From NCBI RefSeq assembly GCF_014645895.1, contig NZ_BMMP01000001.1:186001-250000 (forward strand): a stretch of 64,000 bases of DNA, given 5' to 3'. The notes under the pieces were generated by a model that made no database searches, was not told where the DNA came from, and saw only the letters and a list, made by a program, of their open reading frames with translations. The DNA comes from Streptomyces daqingensis (lineage in GTDB: Bacteria; Actinomycetota; Actinomycetes; Streptomycetales; Streptomycetaceae). Positions 1 through 8,882 of this stretch are shown piece after piece (positions within the stretch are counted from its first letter, which is position 1; the number at the start of each line of letters is the position of its first letter). A program made the position numbers and the translations under genes.

Positions 1-1
1 C

Positions 2-496
2 TGGGGCACCGTCGTCATCACGCTCTTCGTCTTCTCCGACCTCGTCGACGGCAACATGGCGCGGCAGCTCGGCCGTTCGAGCCGCTGGGGCGCCTTCCTC
101 GACTCCACACTCGACCGCGTCGCGGACGCGGCGGTCTTCGGCGGTATCGCCCTGTGGTACGCGGGCGGAGGAGACGACGTGCTGATGTGCGCCGTCGCCA
201 TCTTCTGCCTGGCCAGTGGGCAGGTCGTCTCCTACACCAAGGCCCGCGGCGAGAGCATCGGGCTGCCGGTCGCCGTCAACGGCCTGGTGGAGCGGGCGGA
301 ACGGCTCGTCATCACGCTCGTCCTGACCGGATTCTCCGGGCTCGCCAAGTTCGGCGTGCCGCACATCGAGATCCTCCTTCCCGTCTCGCTGTGGATCGTC
401 GCGCTCGGCAGCCTCGTGACGCTGGGGCAGCGGGTCGTGACCGTCCGCCGGGAAGCCGCGGAAGCCGCCGAGGCAGAAGGGACGGGCACGGCGTGA
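2..496 (+). CDS. pgsA: CDP-alcohol phosphatidyltransferase (phosphatidylinositol phosphate synthase-like), 5' truncated
   Basis: Integral membrane enzyme that moves a CDP-activated lipid headgroup; with PIM genes next door, phosphatidylinositol phosphate synthase is the likely role. The window starts inside the gene, and the reading frame is open from base 2 (164 visible residues). The full family signature is visible: D13-x2-D16-G-x2-A20-R21-x8-G30-x3-D34-x3-D38, the Mg/CDP-binding site. Hydrophobic stretches follow at about residues 60-80 and 100-140. The stop TGA overlaps the GTG start of the acyltransferase (GTGA), so the two are probably translationally coupled. The family is certain; the PI-phosphate rather than phosphatidylglycerol-phosphate substrate is inferred from the neighbours. 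Confidence 0.88.
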   Translation, partial: WGTVVITLFVFSDLVDGNMARQLGRSSRWGAFLDSTLDRVADAAVFGGIALWYAGGGDDVLMCAVAIFCLASGQVVSYTKARGESIGLPVAVNGLVERAERLVITLVLTGFSGLAKFGVPHIEILLPVSLWIVALGSLVTLGQRVVTVRREAAEAAEAEGTGTA

Positions 497-1485
497 CCGC
501 CCGCGAAAAGCTGACGGACTCCCTGTACGGCCTGGGCTGGGCCTCCGTGCGCAGGCTTCCCGAGCCCGCCGCGGCGGCCCTGGGGCAGCGCATCGCGGAC
601 ACCGCCTGGAAGCGGCGCGGCCGGGGTGTGCGCCAGCTCGAGGCGAACCTCGCCCGCGTGGTGCCCGACGCGACTCCGGAGCGACTGCACGAGCTGTCCC
701 GCGCGGGCATGCGCTCCTACCTGCGGTACTGGATGGAGGCCTTCCGCCTGCCCTCGTGGAGCGAGGAGCGCATAAGGGGGAGCGTGCGGATCACCGATCT
801 GCACCGGCTGACGGACGGCATCGCGTCCGACAGGGGCGTCATCCTCGCCCTGCCCCACCTGGCGAACTGGGACCTGGCCGGCGCGTACGTCACCGCCGGT
901 CTCAAGACCCCCTTCAGCACCGTCGTGGAGCGGCTGAAGCCCGCCTCGCTCTTCGACCGCTTCGTCGCCTACCGCGAGAGCCTGGGCATGGAGGTGCTGC
1001 CGCACTCCGGCGGCACCGCCTTCGGGACGCTCGCACGGCGGCTGCGGGAGGGCGGCCTGGTGTGCCTGGTGGCGGACCGCGACCTGTCCGCGTCCGGTGT
1101 CGGCGTCACGTTCTTCGGTGAGCGCACGCGCATGCCGGCCGGGCCCGCCCTCCTCGCGCAGCAGACCGGTGCGCTGCTGCTCCCCGTCACCCTCTGGTAC
1201 GAGCGGCCGCCGGTCCTGCGGGGACGCGTGTACCCGCCCGTCGAGGTGCCCGCGGACGGCACGCGCCAGGAGAAGACGGCGGTGATGACGCAGGCCGTGG
1301 CGCGCTGCTTCGAGGAGGGCATCGCCGAACACCCGGAGGACTGGCACATGTTGCAGCGTCTGTGGCTCTCCGACTTCCCGCAGCCGGACGGCTCCGGCGG
1401 TACGGGAGAGGCCCGTGCGGCGGGCGCGGCCGACACGGGGGGCGACGGCGTCGCGGCGCCGTCGAAGGAGGACCGGGAGGCATGA
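493..1485 (+). CDS. patA: Phosphatidylinositol mannoside acyltransferase (LPLAT/HtrB-like)
   Basis: Membrane-associated acyltransferase of the LpxL/HtrB fold that in actinobacteria acylates the mannose of PIM1/PIM2. 330 aa from a GTG start chosen because it overlaps the pgsA stop by 4 bases; upstream in-frame sequence is the shadow of pgsA. The catalytic HX4D motif is visible as H122-LANW-D127, followed by conserved blocks around residues 190-220 (VADRDLS, then FFGE). The C-terminal 30 residues are Gly/Ala-rich and low in complexity. The stop overlaps the pimA start (ATGA). The order pgsA-patA-pimA is the conserved actinobacterial PIM cluster, which supports this assignment over a generic lipid A-type acyltransferase. 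Confidence 0.85.
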   Translation: MTAREKLTDSLYGLGWASVRRLPEPAAAALGQRIADTAWKRRGRGVRQLEANLARVVPDATPERLHELSRAGMRSYLRYWMEAFRLPSWSEERIRGSVRITDLHRLTDGIASDRGVILALPHLANWDLAGAYVTAGLKTPFSTVVERLKPASLFDRFVAYRESLGMEVLPHSGGTAFGTLARRLREGGLVCLVADRDLSASGVGVTFFGERTRMPAGPALLAQQTGALLLPVTLWYERPPVLRGRVYPPVEVPADGTRQEKTAVMTQAVARCFEEGIAEHPEDWHMLQRLWLSDFPQPDGSGGTGEARAAGAADTGGDGVAAPSKEDREA

Positions 1486-2645
1486 GGATCGGGATCGTCT
1501 GCCCGTACTCGTGGGACGTGCCCGGCGGCGTCCAGTTCCACGTCCGCGACCTCGCGGAGCATCTGACGGGCCTCGGCCACGAGGTGTCCGTGCTGGCCCC
1601 CTCGGACGACGAGACCCCGCTGCCGCCGTACGTCGTCTCGGCGGGACGTGCCGTGCCCGTGCCGTACAACGGCTCCGTCGCCCGGCTCAACTTCGGCTTC
1701 CTCTCCGCGGCGAGGGTGCGGCGCTGGGTGCACGACGGCCGCTTCGACGTGCTGCACATCCACGAACCCGCCACACCCTCCCTCGCGTTGCTCGCCTGCT
1801 GGGCGGCGGAGGGCCCCATCGTCGCGACGTTCCACACCTCGAACCCCCGCTCCAGGGCGATGATCGCGGCCTACCCGATCCTGCAGCCCGCGCTGGAGAA
1901 GATCAGCGCACGCATCGCGGTGAGCGAGTACGCCCGGCGGACCCTGGTCGAACACCTCGGCGGGGACGCGGTCGTGATCCCCAACGGCGTGGACGTCGAC
2001 TTCTTCGCCCGCGCCGAACCCAAGGCCGAGTGGCAGGGCGGCACGATCGGCTTCATCGGCCGTATCGACGAGCCGCGCAAGGGACTTCCCGTCCTGATGG
2101 AGGCCTTCCCGCGCATCCTGGAGGCGCTGCCGGAGACCAGGCTCCTCGTCGCCGGACGCGGTGACGAGAAGGAAGCGGTCGAGGGGCTGCCCGCACCCAT
2201 GCGCGAGCGAGTGGAGTTCCTCGGCATGATCAGCGACGAGGACAAGGCGCGGCTGCTGCGCAGCGTCGACCTGTACGTGGCGCCGAACACCGGCGGGGAG
2301 TCCTTCGGCATCATCCTCGTCGAGGCGATGTCCGCGGGGGCGCCCGTCCTGGCCAGCGATCTGGACGCCTTCACGCAGGTGCTCGACGGGGGAGAGGCGG
2401 GAGAGCTCTTCGTGACGGAGGACGCCGGAGGCCTCGCCGAGGCCGCGGTGCGGCTGCTGGGCGACGGGGCGCGGCGCGAGGAGCTGCGCGCATACGGCAG
2501 CAGGCACGTACGCCGCTTCGACTGGGACACCGTCGGCGCCGACGTCCTCGCCGTCTACGAGACGGTCGCCGACGGAGCCGCCGCGGTGGCCCCCGACGAG
2601 CGCATCGGACTGCGTGTCCGCTTCGGGCTGGCCGCGCGGGACTGA
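1482..2645 (+). CDS. pimA: GDP-mannose-dependent phosphatidylinositol mannosyltransferase (GT4)
   Basis: Peripheral membrane GT-B glycosyltransferase that adds the first mannose to phosphatidylinositol. 387 aa, ATG overlapping the patA stop. The N-terminal domain has the glycine-rich acceptor loop PGGVQFH (about residues 13-19). The C-terminal domain carries the GT4 retaining E-x7-E motif, E273 to E281 (ESFGIILVE), which binds the sugar nucleotide. The length matches mycobacterial PimA (about 380 aa). It ends the coupled three-gene lipid block; a 74-base gap separates it from the next gene. Assignment as PimA rather than another GT4 rests on the clear sequence pattern plus the pgsA-patA context. 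Confidence 0.88.
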   Translation: MRIGIVCPYSWDVPGGVQFHVRDLAEHLTGLGHEVSVLAPSDDETPLPPYVVSAGRAVPVPYNGSVARLNFGFLSAARVRRWVHDGRFDVLHIHEPATPSLALLACWAAEGPIVATFHTSNPRSRAMIAAYPILQPALEKISARIAVSEYARRTLVEHLGGDAVVIPNGVDVDFFARAEPKAEWQGGTIGFIGRIDEPRKGLPVLMEAFPRILEALPETRLLVAGRGDEKEAVEGLPAPMRERVEFLGMISDEDKARLLRSVDLYVAPNTGGESFGIILVEAMSAGAPVLASDLDAFTQVLDGGEAGELFVTEDAGGLAEAAVRLLGDGARREELRAYGSRHVRRFDWDTVGADVLAVYETVADGAAAVAPDERIGLRVRFGLAARD

Positions 2646-2719
2646 AGCCCGGTCGGACAGCCGTCCCGAGGGACGTACGACGCCATTCGCCAGACAGGAT
2701 CTAGAAGAACGCCGGAGCG

Positions 2720-3277
2720 ATGCCCACCACGACCACTCTGATCCTCCTCGCCGTCGCCGTGCTCCTGATCGGCGTCTACCTCAGTTGGACGGCGGGCCGT
2801 CTGGACCGGCTGCACGCCCGTATCGACGCCGCCAAGGCGGCCCTCGACGCGCAGCTGCTGCGCCGCGCCTCCATCGCACAGGAACTGGCGACCGCCGGCG
2901 TGCTGGACCCGGCGGCCTCGATGGTCCTCTACCAGGCCGCGCACGACGCCCGGCAGGCCGAGGAGGACCAGCGGGAGGTCGCCGAGAGCGAGTTGAGCCA
3001 GGCGCTGCGTGCCGTGTTCGACGAGAGCGCCCAGGTCGACGCCGTGCGCGCGGCGCCGGGCGGGGAGGACGCGGCCGGCGAGCTGGCGGCCGCGGTGCGG
3101 CGGGTGCCGATGGCGCGGCGCTTCCACAACGACGCGGTACGGGCCGCGCGGGCACTGCGCCGCCACCGCACGGTCCGGTGGTTGCGTCTGGCGGGTTACG
3201 CGCCCTTCCCGCTTGCGTTCGAGATGGACGACGAGCCGCCGCCCGCCCTCGCGGACAGGGGCAACGGGGCTCCCTGA
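2720..3277 (+). CDS. Conserved membrane-anchored protein, LemA-like
   Basis: Function unknown. 185 aa with one N-terminal membrane segment (about residues 4-24) followed by a charged, helical, probably cytoplasmic domain. The segment after the membrane helix (about 25-75: paired LDRLHARIDAAKAAL, then LLRRASI) resembles the start of LemA-type helical bundle proteins, but the C-terminal half does not match anything I recognise. It starts at ATG 2720 after a 74-base gap from pimA and could be co-transcribed with the PIM lipid genes. The same kind of protein is, from memory, found at this position in other streptomycetes. No catalytic motif is visible. Confidence 0.65.
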   Translation: MPTTTTLILLAVAVLLIGVYLSWTAGRLDRLHARIDAAKAALDAQLLRRASIAQELATAGVLDPAASMVLYQAAHDARQAEEDQREVAESELSQALRAVFDESAQVDAVRAAPGGEDAAGELAAAVRRVPMARRFHNDAVRAARALRRHRTVRWLRLAGYAPFPLAFEMDDEPPPALADRGNGAP

Positions 3278-3415
3278 CAGCCGGCTTGGGACGGGACGCG
3301 CGGGCGCGGAGGCCGGCGCGCAGGGCCGGCATGTGCGAGGCGGCATCGGGTGCGGCGGCTGCGTCGTGCAGGCCACTGCAGCGGAATTGGCCCTTTTCCA
3401 AGGCCACCCCTTTCG

Positions 3416-3443
3416 GTGACCGTGTATTCAGCGGACCTACCAT
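3416..3443 (+). promoter_or_regulatory. Candidate promoter of pdxS
   Basis: GTGACC at 3416-3421, a 16-base spacer, then TACCAT at 3438-3443, a plausible -35/-10 pair for the housekeeping sigma factor. The start would be near 3450, leaving a leader of about 30 bases with GTGAGG (3468-3473) as ribosome binding site seven bases before the pdxS GTG. Read by eye only. Confidence 0.4.
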
Positions 3444-3480
3444 GGTCCTGTCGTACTTTCGCGTCGAGTGAGGTCATAGC

Positions 3481-4407
3481 GTGTCCACCCCGTCTTCCGA
3501 GTCCCCCGTCACCCCCGCCCCGGGGCCCGAGACCGGCACCGCGCGCGTCAAGCGCGGCATGGCCGAGCAGCTCAAGGGCGGCGTGATCATGGACGTCGTG
3601 ACGCCCGAGCAGGCGAAGATCGCCGAGGACGCGGGCGCCGTCGCGGTCATGGCCCTCGAGCGGGTCCCCGCCGACATCCGCCAGCACGGCGGCGTCGCGC
3701 GGATGTCCGACCCCGACATGATCGAGGGGATCATCGAGGCCGTCTCGATCCCCGTGATGGCCAAGTCGCGCATCGGCCACTTCGTCGAGGCGCAGATCCT
3801 GCAGGCCCTCGGCGTCGACTACATCGACGAGTCCGAGGTCCTCACCCCGGCCGACGAGGTCAACCACAGCGACAAGTTCGACTTCACGACGCCCTTCGTC
3901 TGCGGTGCCACGAACCTCGGGGAGGCGCTGCGCCGTATCGCCGAGGGCGCGGCCATGATCCGCTCCAAGGGCGAGGCGGGCACCGGCAACATCGTCGAGG
4001 CCGTCCGCCACATGCGGCAGATCAAGGGCGAGATCGGCAAGCTCAGGGCGCTCGACAACCACGAGCTGTACGCCGCGGCGAAGGAGCTGCGCGCGCCGTA
4101 CGAGCTGGTGAAGGAGGTCGCCGAGCTGGGCAAGCTGCCCGTCGTGCTCTTCTCCGCCGGCGGCGTCGCCACCCCAGCCGACGCGGCTCTCATGCGTCAA
4201 CTGGGCGCCGAGGGCGTCTTCGTGGGCTCCGGGATCTTCAAGTCGGGCGACCCGGCGAAGCGTGCCGCGTCCATCGTGAAGGCCACCACCTTCTACGACG
4301 ACCCGAAGATCATCGCCGACGCGTCCCGCGGCCTCGGCGAGGCGATGGTCGGCATCAACTGCGACACGCTGCCCGAGGGCGAGCGCTACGCCTCGCGCGG
4401 CTGGTAG
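3481..4407 (+). CDS. pdxS: Pyridoxal 5'-phosphate synthase subunit PdxS
   Basis: Synthase subunit of the DXP-independent PLP pathway; condenses ribose 5-phosphate, glyceraldehyde 3-phosphate and ammonia delivered by PdxT. 308 aa, (beta/alpha)8 barrel. The two lysines known to carry covalent intermediates are present: K95 in MAKSRIGH and K163 in RSKGEAGTG. The phosphate-binding loop [11 protein letters not shown] and the conserved end are intact. GTG start at 3481 preceded by GTGAGG. The first 20 residues are a Ser/Pro-rich extension common in actinobacteria. pdxT follows 117 bases downstream. Confidence 0.97.
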   Translation: MSTPSSESPVTPAPGPETGTARVKRGMAEQLKGGVIMDVVTPEQAKIAEDAGAVAVMALERVPADIRQHGGVARMSDPDMIEGIIEAVSIPVMAKSRIGHFVEAQILQALGVDYIDESEVLTPADEVNHSDKFDFTTPFVCGATNLGEALRRIAEGAAMIRSKGEAGTGNIVEAVRHMRQIKGEIGKLRALDNHELYAAAKELRAPYELVKEVAELGKLPVVLFSAGGVATPADAALMRQLGAEGVFVGSGIFKSGDPAKRAASIVKATTFYDDPKIIADASRGLGEAMVGINCDTLPEGERYASRGW

Positions 4408-4434
4408 CAGCCCCGCGGGTCATCCCGCCGTCGA

Positions 4435-4487
4435 GCCGGCACCCGGTCCCGCCCGCCGCACCGTCCTCGGCCGGGGCCGGTGCCGGC
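4435..4487 (+). other. Inverted repeat between pdxS and pdxT
   Basis: GCCGGCACC at 4435-4443 and its exact complement GGTGCCGGC at 4479-4487 can form a 9-bp stem with a GC-rich 35-base loop, ending 37 bases before the pdxT start. There is no U-run. It could reduce readthrough from pdxS to pdxT or act as a processing or stability element; no function is shown. Confidence 0.35.
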
Positions 4488-4524
4488 CTCACCGCAGCAG
4501 CATCCGTACGAGAGGCATCAAGCC

Positions 4525-5118
4525 GTGAGCACTCCCAAGGTCGGCGTCCTCGCCCTCCAGGGCGATGTACGCGAACACTTCGCCGCGCTCTCCGCTGCCG
4601 GCGCCGAGGTGAGTGCCGTGCGGCGTCCCGAGGAGCTGGCGGACGCCGACGCACTGGTCCTCCCCGGCGGCGAATCGACCACGATGTCCAAACTGGCCAT
4701 CGCCTTCGGCCTGATGGAGCCGCTGCGCGAGCGCGTGCACGCGGGCATGCCCGCCTACGGCTCGTGCGCAGGGATGATCATGCTCGCCGACAAGATCCTC
4801 GACCCGCGCTCGGGCCAGGAGACCGTCGGCGGCATCGACATGATCGTGCGGCGCAACGCCTTCGGGCGGCAGAACGAGTCGTTCGAGGCTCCGCTGGAGG
4901 TGCGCGGCGTGGAGGGCGGCCCTGTCGAGGGCGTCTTCATCAGGGCGCCGTGGGTGGAGTCGACCGGTGCGCGGGCCGAGGCGCTGGCCGTCTACGACGG
5001 GCATCCCGTCGCCGTACGCCAGGGCCGCCTGCTGGCGACCTCCTTCCACCCCGAACTCACCGGAGACCACCGGGTCCACGCCCTCTTCGTGGACATGGTG
5101 CGCGACGCCCTCGACTGA
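4525..5118 (+). CDS. pdxT: Pyridoxal 5'-phosphate synthase glutaminase subunit PdxT
   Basis: Class I glutaminase that hydrolyses glutamine and channels ammonia to PdxS. 197 aa from GTG 4525, chosen over an upstream in-frame start at 4480 because GAGAGG lies at the right distance (4510-4515) and the protein then begins at the conserved [14 protein letters not shown] block. The catalytic triad is visible: nucleophile C81 in YGSCAGM, with H175 and E177 in SFHPEL. The oxyanion strand LPGGEST is present. Length matches family members (about 190-200 aa). Confidence 0.96.
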   Translation: MSTPKVGVLALQGDVREHFAALSAAGAEVSAVRRPEELADADALVLPGGESTTMSKLAIAFGLMEPLRERVHAGMPAYGSCAGMIMLADKILDPRSGQETVGGIDMIVRRNAFGRQNESFEAPLEVRGVEGGPVEGVFIRAPWVESTGARAEALAVYDGHPVAVRQGRLLATSFHPELTGDHRVHALFVDMVRDALD

Positions 5119-5269
5119 TCACGCCGGGACGCCGTACGGGGAGTGCATGCGAGCCCGGGCCGCGGAAGCGGGGGCGAACGGGGCGGAACGCGGGGCGGTC
5201 AGTGCGCTGAGCCGCTGACGGTAGGATCTCCGCGTTGGTTCATGTCGGTGACGTCGAAGGAGCGAGGCT

Positions 5270-6028
5270 GTGTCCGGCCACTCTAAGTGGGCAACCACCA
5301 AGCACAAGAAGGCCGTGATCGATGCCAAGCGCGGCAAACTCTTCGCCAAACTGATCAAGAACATCGAGGTCGCCGCCCGCACGGGCGGAGCCGACCCCGA
5401 GGGGAACCCGACGCTCTACGACGCCATCCAGAAGGCCAAGAAGAGTTCGGTGCCCAACAAGAACATCGACAGCGCGGTGAAGCGGGGCGCCGGCCTGGAG
5501 GCGGGCGGCGCCGACTACGAGACGATCATGTACGAGGGCTACGGCCCGAACGGCGTGGCAGTGCTCATCGAATGCCTCACCGACAACCGCAACCGCGCCG
5601 CGTCGGACGTGCGTGTCGCCATGACGCGCAACGGCGGCTCCATGGCCGACCCCGGCTCCGTCTCCTACCTCTTCAACCGCAAGGGCGTCGTCATCGTCCC
5701 GAAGGGGGAGGACGGGCTCTCCGAGGACGACGTGCTCGGCGCGGTGCTCGAGGCCGGGGCCGAGGAAGTCAACGACCTGGGCGAGAACTTCGAGGTCATC
5801 AGCGAGGCGACCGACCTCGTCGCCGTCCGCACGGCGCTCGTGGACGCCGGGATCGACTACGAGTCGGCCGACAACAGCTTCCTGCCCAGCGTGCAGGTGC
5901 CGCTGGAGGAGGAAGGCGCCCGCAAGATCTTCAAGTTGATCGACGCGCTGGAGGACAGCGACGACGTGCAGAACGTCTTCGCCAACTTCGACGTGGCGGA
6001 CGACGTCATGGCCAAGGTCGACGCCTGA
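5270..6028 (+). CDS. yebC: YebC/TACO1-family protein
   Basis: 252 aa, full-length YebC/PmpR family with the hallmark N-terminus [15 protein letters not shown]. Family members have been described both as DNA-binding regulators and, more recently, as ribosome-associated factors helping translation of proline stretches; which applies here is not visible. GTG start at 5270 preceded by GAAGGAG (5256-5262). A TAGGAT hexamer at 5222-5227 is a candidate -10. It lies upstream of ruvCAB as in many bacteria, but a strong terminator (6058-6090) and a separate ruvC promoter suggest independent transcription. Confidence 0.93.
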   Translation: MSGHSKWATTKHKKAVIDAKRGKLFAKLIKNIEVAARTGGADPEGNPTLYDAIQKAKKSSVPNKNIDSAVKRGAGLEAGGADYETIMYEGYGPNGVAVLIECLTDNRNRAASDVRVAMTRNGGSMADPGSVSYLFNRKGVVIVPKGEDGLSEDDVLGAVLEAGAEEVNDLGENFEVISEATDLVAVRTALVDAGIDYESADNSFLPSVQVPLEEEGARKIFKLIDALEDSDDVQNVFANFDVADDVMAKVDA

Positions 6029-6057
6029 CGGCGCACTCGGCCCCTTCCGGCGCCTGA

Positions 6058-6090
6058 GGCTCCGGCCGCCCGAGCGGGGAGGCCGGAGCC
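6058..6090 (+). terminator. Terminator hairpin after yebC
   Basis: GGCTCCGGCC at 6058-6067 pairs perfectly with GGCCGGAGCC at 6081-6090 (10 bp, 13-base loop), 30 bases after the yebC stop. No U-tract, as is usual in streptomycetes. It separates yebC from the ruvC promoter. Confidence 0.7.
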
Positions 6091-6184
6091 GGAGCATGAC
6101 CCGTCCGCCCGCCGCGCGTTCGTCCGCTGCCCCGCCCTCCGGCGAGGGGTTTCACCTGCCCGCTCCGCTGCGGCCCCCGCGGCG

Positions 6185-6207
6185 TTGTCGGTACCTGCCG
6201 ATAGCCT
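6185..6207 (+). promoter_or_regulatory. RecA-NDp/PafBC-type DNA-damage promoter of ruvCAB
   Basis: TTGTCGGTA (6185-6193), an 8-base spacer, then TAGCCT (6202-6207). This fits the actinobacterial LexA-independent damage promoter consensus as I know it, TTGTCRGTG-N8-TANNNT (RecA-NDp, PafBC-dependent in mycobacteria), at 8 of 9 positions of the upstream box, exact spacing, and TANNNT. The start would be near 6214, about 50 bases before ruvC. ruvC is a known member of this regulon in mycobacteria. No GAAC-N4-GTTC LexA box was noticed here. Confidence 0.7.
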
Positions 6208-6263
6208 GTGGGGACTGTCGGCAGAAGGCCTTGAAGACCCGAAGGCGAACGAGGAGGACCTGG

Positions 6264-6902
6264 GTGCGTGTGCTCGGTGTCGACCCGGGACTGACCCGCT
6301 GCGGGATCGGCGTCGTCGAAGGCGTCGCCGGGCGGCCCCTGACGATGCACGCGGTCGGGGTCGTACGCACGCCAGCGGACCTGGAGATCCCCGCACGCCT
6401 CGTCCTCATCGAGCGGGGCGTGGAGGAATGGCTGGACGCGCACAGTCCGGAAGCGGTCGCCGTGGAGCGGGTGTTCAGCCAGCACAACGTGCGTACGGTG
6501 ATGGGCACGGCTCAGGCCAGCGCCGTCGCCATGCTCTGCGCGGCGCGCCGGGGCCTGCCCGTCGCACTGCACACGCCGAGCGAGGTGAAGGCGGCGGTCA
6601 CCGGCTCGGGAAGCGCGGACAAGGCGCAGGTCGGCGCCATGGTCACCAGGCTGCTCCGGCTGGACGCCCCGCCGAAGCCCGCCGACGCGGCCGACGCGCT
6701 CGCGCTCGCCATCTGCCACATCTGGCGCGCACCGGTGCAGCAGCGGCTCAACCGCCTCCAGCAGGCCCACGCGAAGCACGCCGCGGGCCGGGCGTCCGGC
6801 TCCGGTGCGCAGGGCGGCAACGGACAGGCCGCCGCACGCTCGACTGCCGCCGCAGCGGCGGCAGACGCCTCCACCCGAGCTCCGAAAGGCACCAGCCGAT
6901 GA
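6264..6902 (+). CDS. ruvC: Holliday junction resolvase RuvC
   Basis: Endonuclease that cleaves four-way junctions with RuvAB during recombinational repair. 212 aa from GTG 6264, chosen because GAGGAGG (6251-6257) precedes it and the protein then starts at [10 protein letters not shown]7 is the first catalytic aspartate. Further acidic residues are visible in AVERVF and [14 protein letters not shown], making the four-carboxylate RNase H-fold site. The last 50 residues are an Ala/Gly/Ser-rich tail, common in streptomycete RuvC. The stop overlaps the ruvA ATG by 4 bases. Confidence 0.95.
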   Translation: MRVLGVDPGLTRCGIGVVEGVAGRPLTMHAVGVVRTPADLEIPARLVLIERGVEEWLDAHSPEAVAVERVFSQHNVRTVMGTAQASAVAMLCAARRGLPVALHTPSEVKAAVTGSGSADKAQVGAMVTRLLRLDAPPKPADAADALALAICHIWRAPVQQRLNRLQQAHAKHAAGRASGSGAQGGNGQAAARSTAAAAAADASTRAPKGTSR

Positions 6903-7534
6903 TCGCCTTCGTCTCCGGACCTGTCGCCGCGCTGGGGCCGGACACCGCAGTGATAGAGGTCGGCGGCGTCGGCATGTCGGTCCAGTGCACGCCGGACACG
7001 CTGGCGCAGCTGCGCGTGGGCAAACACGCCAGACTCGCCACGTCCCTCGTCGTCCGCGAGGACTCGCTGACGCTCTACGGCTTCGCGGACGACGACGCGC
7101 GCCAGACCTTCGAGTTGCTGCAGACCGCCAGCGGCGTCGGCCCCCGGCTCGCGCAGGCCATGCTCGCCGTGCATTCGCCGGACGCCCTGCGCCTGGCCGT
7201 CGCCGAAGGAGACGAGAAGGCGCTGACCGCCGTGCCGGGCATCGGCAAGAAGGGTGCGCAGAAATTGCTGCTGGAGCTGAAGGGCCGCCTGGGCGAACCC
7301 GTTCCGGGCGCCGGCGGCCAACTCGCCGCCCGGGGCGGGACGTCGGCTCCCGGCGGAAGCTGGCGCAACCAACTCCACGCGGCGCTCGTCGGGTTGGGGT
7401 ACGCCACTCGCGAGGCCGACGAGGCGGTGACCGCCGTCGCACCGCAGGCGGAGGCCGCGGCTGCCACCGGGACGGAGCCGCCCGTACCGCAGTTGCTGCG
7501 CGCGGCCCTGCAGACGCTGAACCGGGCGCGGTGA
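6899..7534 (+). CDS. ruvA: Holliday junction DNA helicase subunit RuvA
   Basis: Tetrameric protein that binds and flattens the Holliday junction and loads RuvB. 211 aa with the N-terminal OB domain ([11 protein letters not shown], about 1-62), helix-hairpin-helix motifs in the middle ([13 protein letters not shown] and [17 protein letters not shown]), and a C-terminal RuvB-contact domain joined by a flexible Gly/Ser linker at about 140-155. ATG overlaps the ruvC stop (ATGA), indicating coupled translation. Confidence 0.95.
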   Translation: MIAFVSGPVAALGPDTAVIEVGGVGMSVQCTPDTLAQLRVGKHARLATSLVVREDSLTLYGFADDDARQTFELLQTASGVGPRLAQAMLAVHSPDALRLAVAEGDEKALTAVPGIGKKGAQKLLLELKGRLGEPVPGAGGQLAARGGTSAPGGSWRNQLHAALVGLGYATREADEAVTAVAPQAEAAAATGTEPPVPQLLRAALQTLNRAR

Positions 7535-7607
7535 ACCGGGCGGGACGCCCTTCGCGGGGCGGACGGATCAGGCACGTGCACACGCGGATGCGGCAGAGGC
7601 GGACGTC

Positions 7608-8717
7608 ATGAGCAAGGGCGCAAACGAGGAGTACGCGGCGGGTCGGGGCGCCGGGGCGGAGGCCGGAGCAGACCGCCTCGTCGGCCCCGAGGCGGACAGC
7701 GAGGAGAGCGCAGTCGAAGCGGCCCTGCGCCCGAAGGAACTGGGCGAGTTCATCGGCCAGCCCAAGGTGCGCGAGCAGCTCGACCTCGTACTCAAGGCCG
7801 CCCGGCAGCGCAACGGCACGGCCGACCACGTACTGCTCTCGGGCGCACCGGGGCTGGGCAAGACGACCCTGTCCATGATCATCGCGGCGGAGATGGCCGC
7901 GCCGATCCGCATCACCTCCGGTCCGGCCATCCAGCACGCGGGCGACCTCGCCGCGATCCTCTCCTCGCTCCAGGAGGGCGAGGTGCTCTTCCTCGACGAG
8001 ATCCACCGGATGTCCCGCCCCGCCGAGGAGATGCTCTACATGGCGATGGAGGACTTCCGCGTCGACGTGATCGTCGGAAAGGGCCCCGGAGCCACGGCGA
8101 TCCCCCTGGAACTGCCGCCGTTCACCCTCGTCGGCGCCACGACCCGTGCGGGCCTGCTGCCGCCGCCGCTGCGCGACAGGTTCGGCTTCACCGCGCACAT
8201 GGAGTTCTACGAACCGCACGAGCTGGAGCAGGTCGTGCACCGCTCGGCCCGGCTGCTCGACGTCGAGATCGACGCGGAAGGCGCAGCCGAGATCGCCGGG
8301 CGCTCCCGGGGCACGCCCCGCATCGCGAACCGCCTGCTGCGCCGCGTCCGGGACTACGCCCAGGTCAAGGCCGACGGCTCCGTCGACCGGGACATCGCCT
8401 CCCGGGCCCTGGGCGTCTACGAGGTCGACGAGCGGGGCCTGGACCGGCTCGACCGGGCCGTGCTGACCGCTCTGCTGAAGCTCTTCGGCGGCGGCCCCGT
8501 CGGTCTCTCCACGCTTTCCGTCGCGGTCGGCGAGGAGCGTGAGACGGTTGAGGAAGTGGCCGAGCCGTTCCTCGTACGCGAGGGCCTGCTTGCCCGTACT
8601 CCGCGGGGCCGCATCGCCACACCGGCGGCATGGGACCACCTGGACATGCCGAGGCCCCCGCAGAATCCGCCGCAGTCACCGGGCGGAACGGGACAACAGG
8701 GGTTGTTCGGAGCGTGA
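7608..8717 (+). CDS. ruvB: Holliday junction branch-migration ATPase RuvB
   Basis: AAA+ hexameric motor that drives branch migration. 369 aa. Walker A GAPGLGKT at 79-86, Walker B LFLDEIH with D130-E131, sensor 1 ATTRAG, sensor 2 region [15 protein letters not shown], and the C-terminal winged helix for DNA binding. The first 30 residues are an actinobacterial extension. It starts 73 bases after ruvA in the same operon. Confidence 0.96.
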   Translation: MSKGANEEYAAGRGAGAEAGADRLVGPEADSEESAVEAALRPKELGEFIGQPKVREQLDLVLKAARQRNGTADHVLLSGAPGLGKTTLSMIIAAEMAAPIRITSGPAIQHAGDLAAILSSLQEGEVLFLDEIHRMSRPAEEMLYMAMEDFRVDVIVGKGPGATAIPLELPPFTLVGATTRAGLLPPPLRDRFGFTAHMEFYEPHELEQVVHRSARLLDVEIDAEGAAEIAGRSRGTPRIANRLLRRVRDYAQVKADGSVDRDIASRALGVYEVDERGLDRLDRAVLTALLKLFGGGPVGLSTLSVAVGEERETVEEVAEPFLVREGLLARTPRGRIATPAAWDHLDMPRPPQNPPQSPGGTGQQGLFGA

Positions 8718-8764
8718 CCGGGCAGATACTCGCGCGCTCAGGAACCCCAGTGCCATGCTTGACG

Positions 8765-8794
8765 TTGTTCCATCGGCGAGGGCTCGCTTAGACT
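8765..8794 (+). promoter_or_regulatory. Candidate promoter of the yajC-secD-secF operon
   Basis: TTGTTC at 8765-8770, an 18-base spacer and TAGACT at 8789-8794. The start would be near 8801, giving a leader of about 80 bases to the yajC GTG. Read by eye; moderate match. Confidence 0.4.
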
Positions 8795-8882
8795 CCGCCG
8801 ACGTCGTTCCTCGTAGGTGCGGCGCGCCCACCCCGAAATCTTGGCCGCTGAGACGCGGTCGTGTGAAGGACATTCTTCCGCC

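Noticed and set aside
5196-5227. Third PafBC-type promoter upstream of yebC (GGTCAGTG ... TAGGAT)
   Set aside because: The box lies nine bases too far from TAGGAT to fit the 8-base spacing.
6006-8639. Long minus-strand frame opposite ruvCAB
   Set aside because: Shadow of ruvC, ruvA and ruvB; Arg/Pro/Gly-rich with no ribosome site or family signal.
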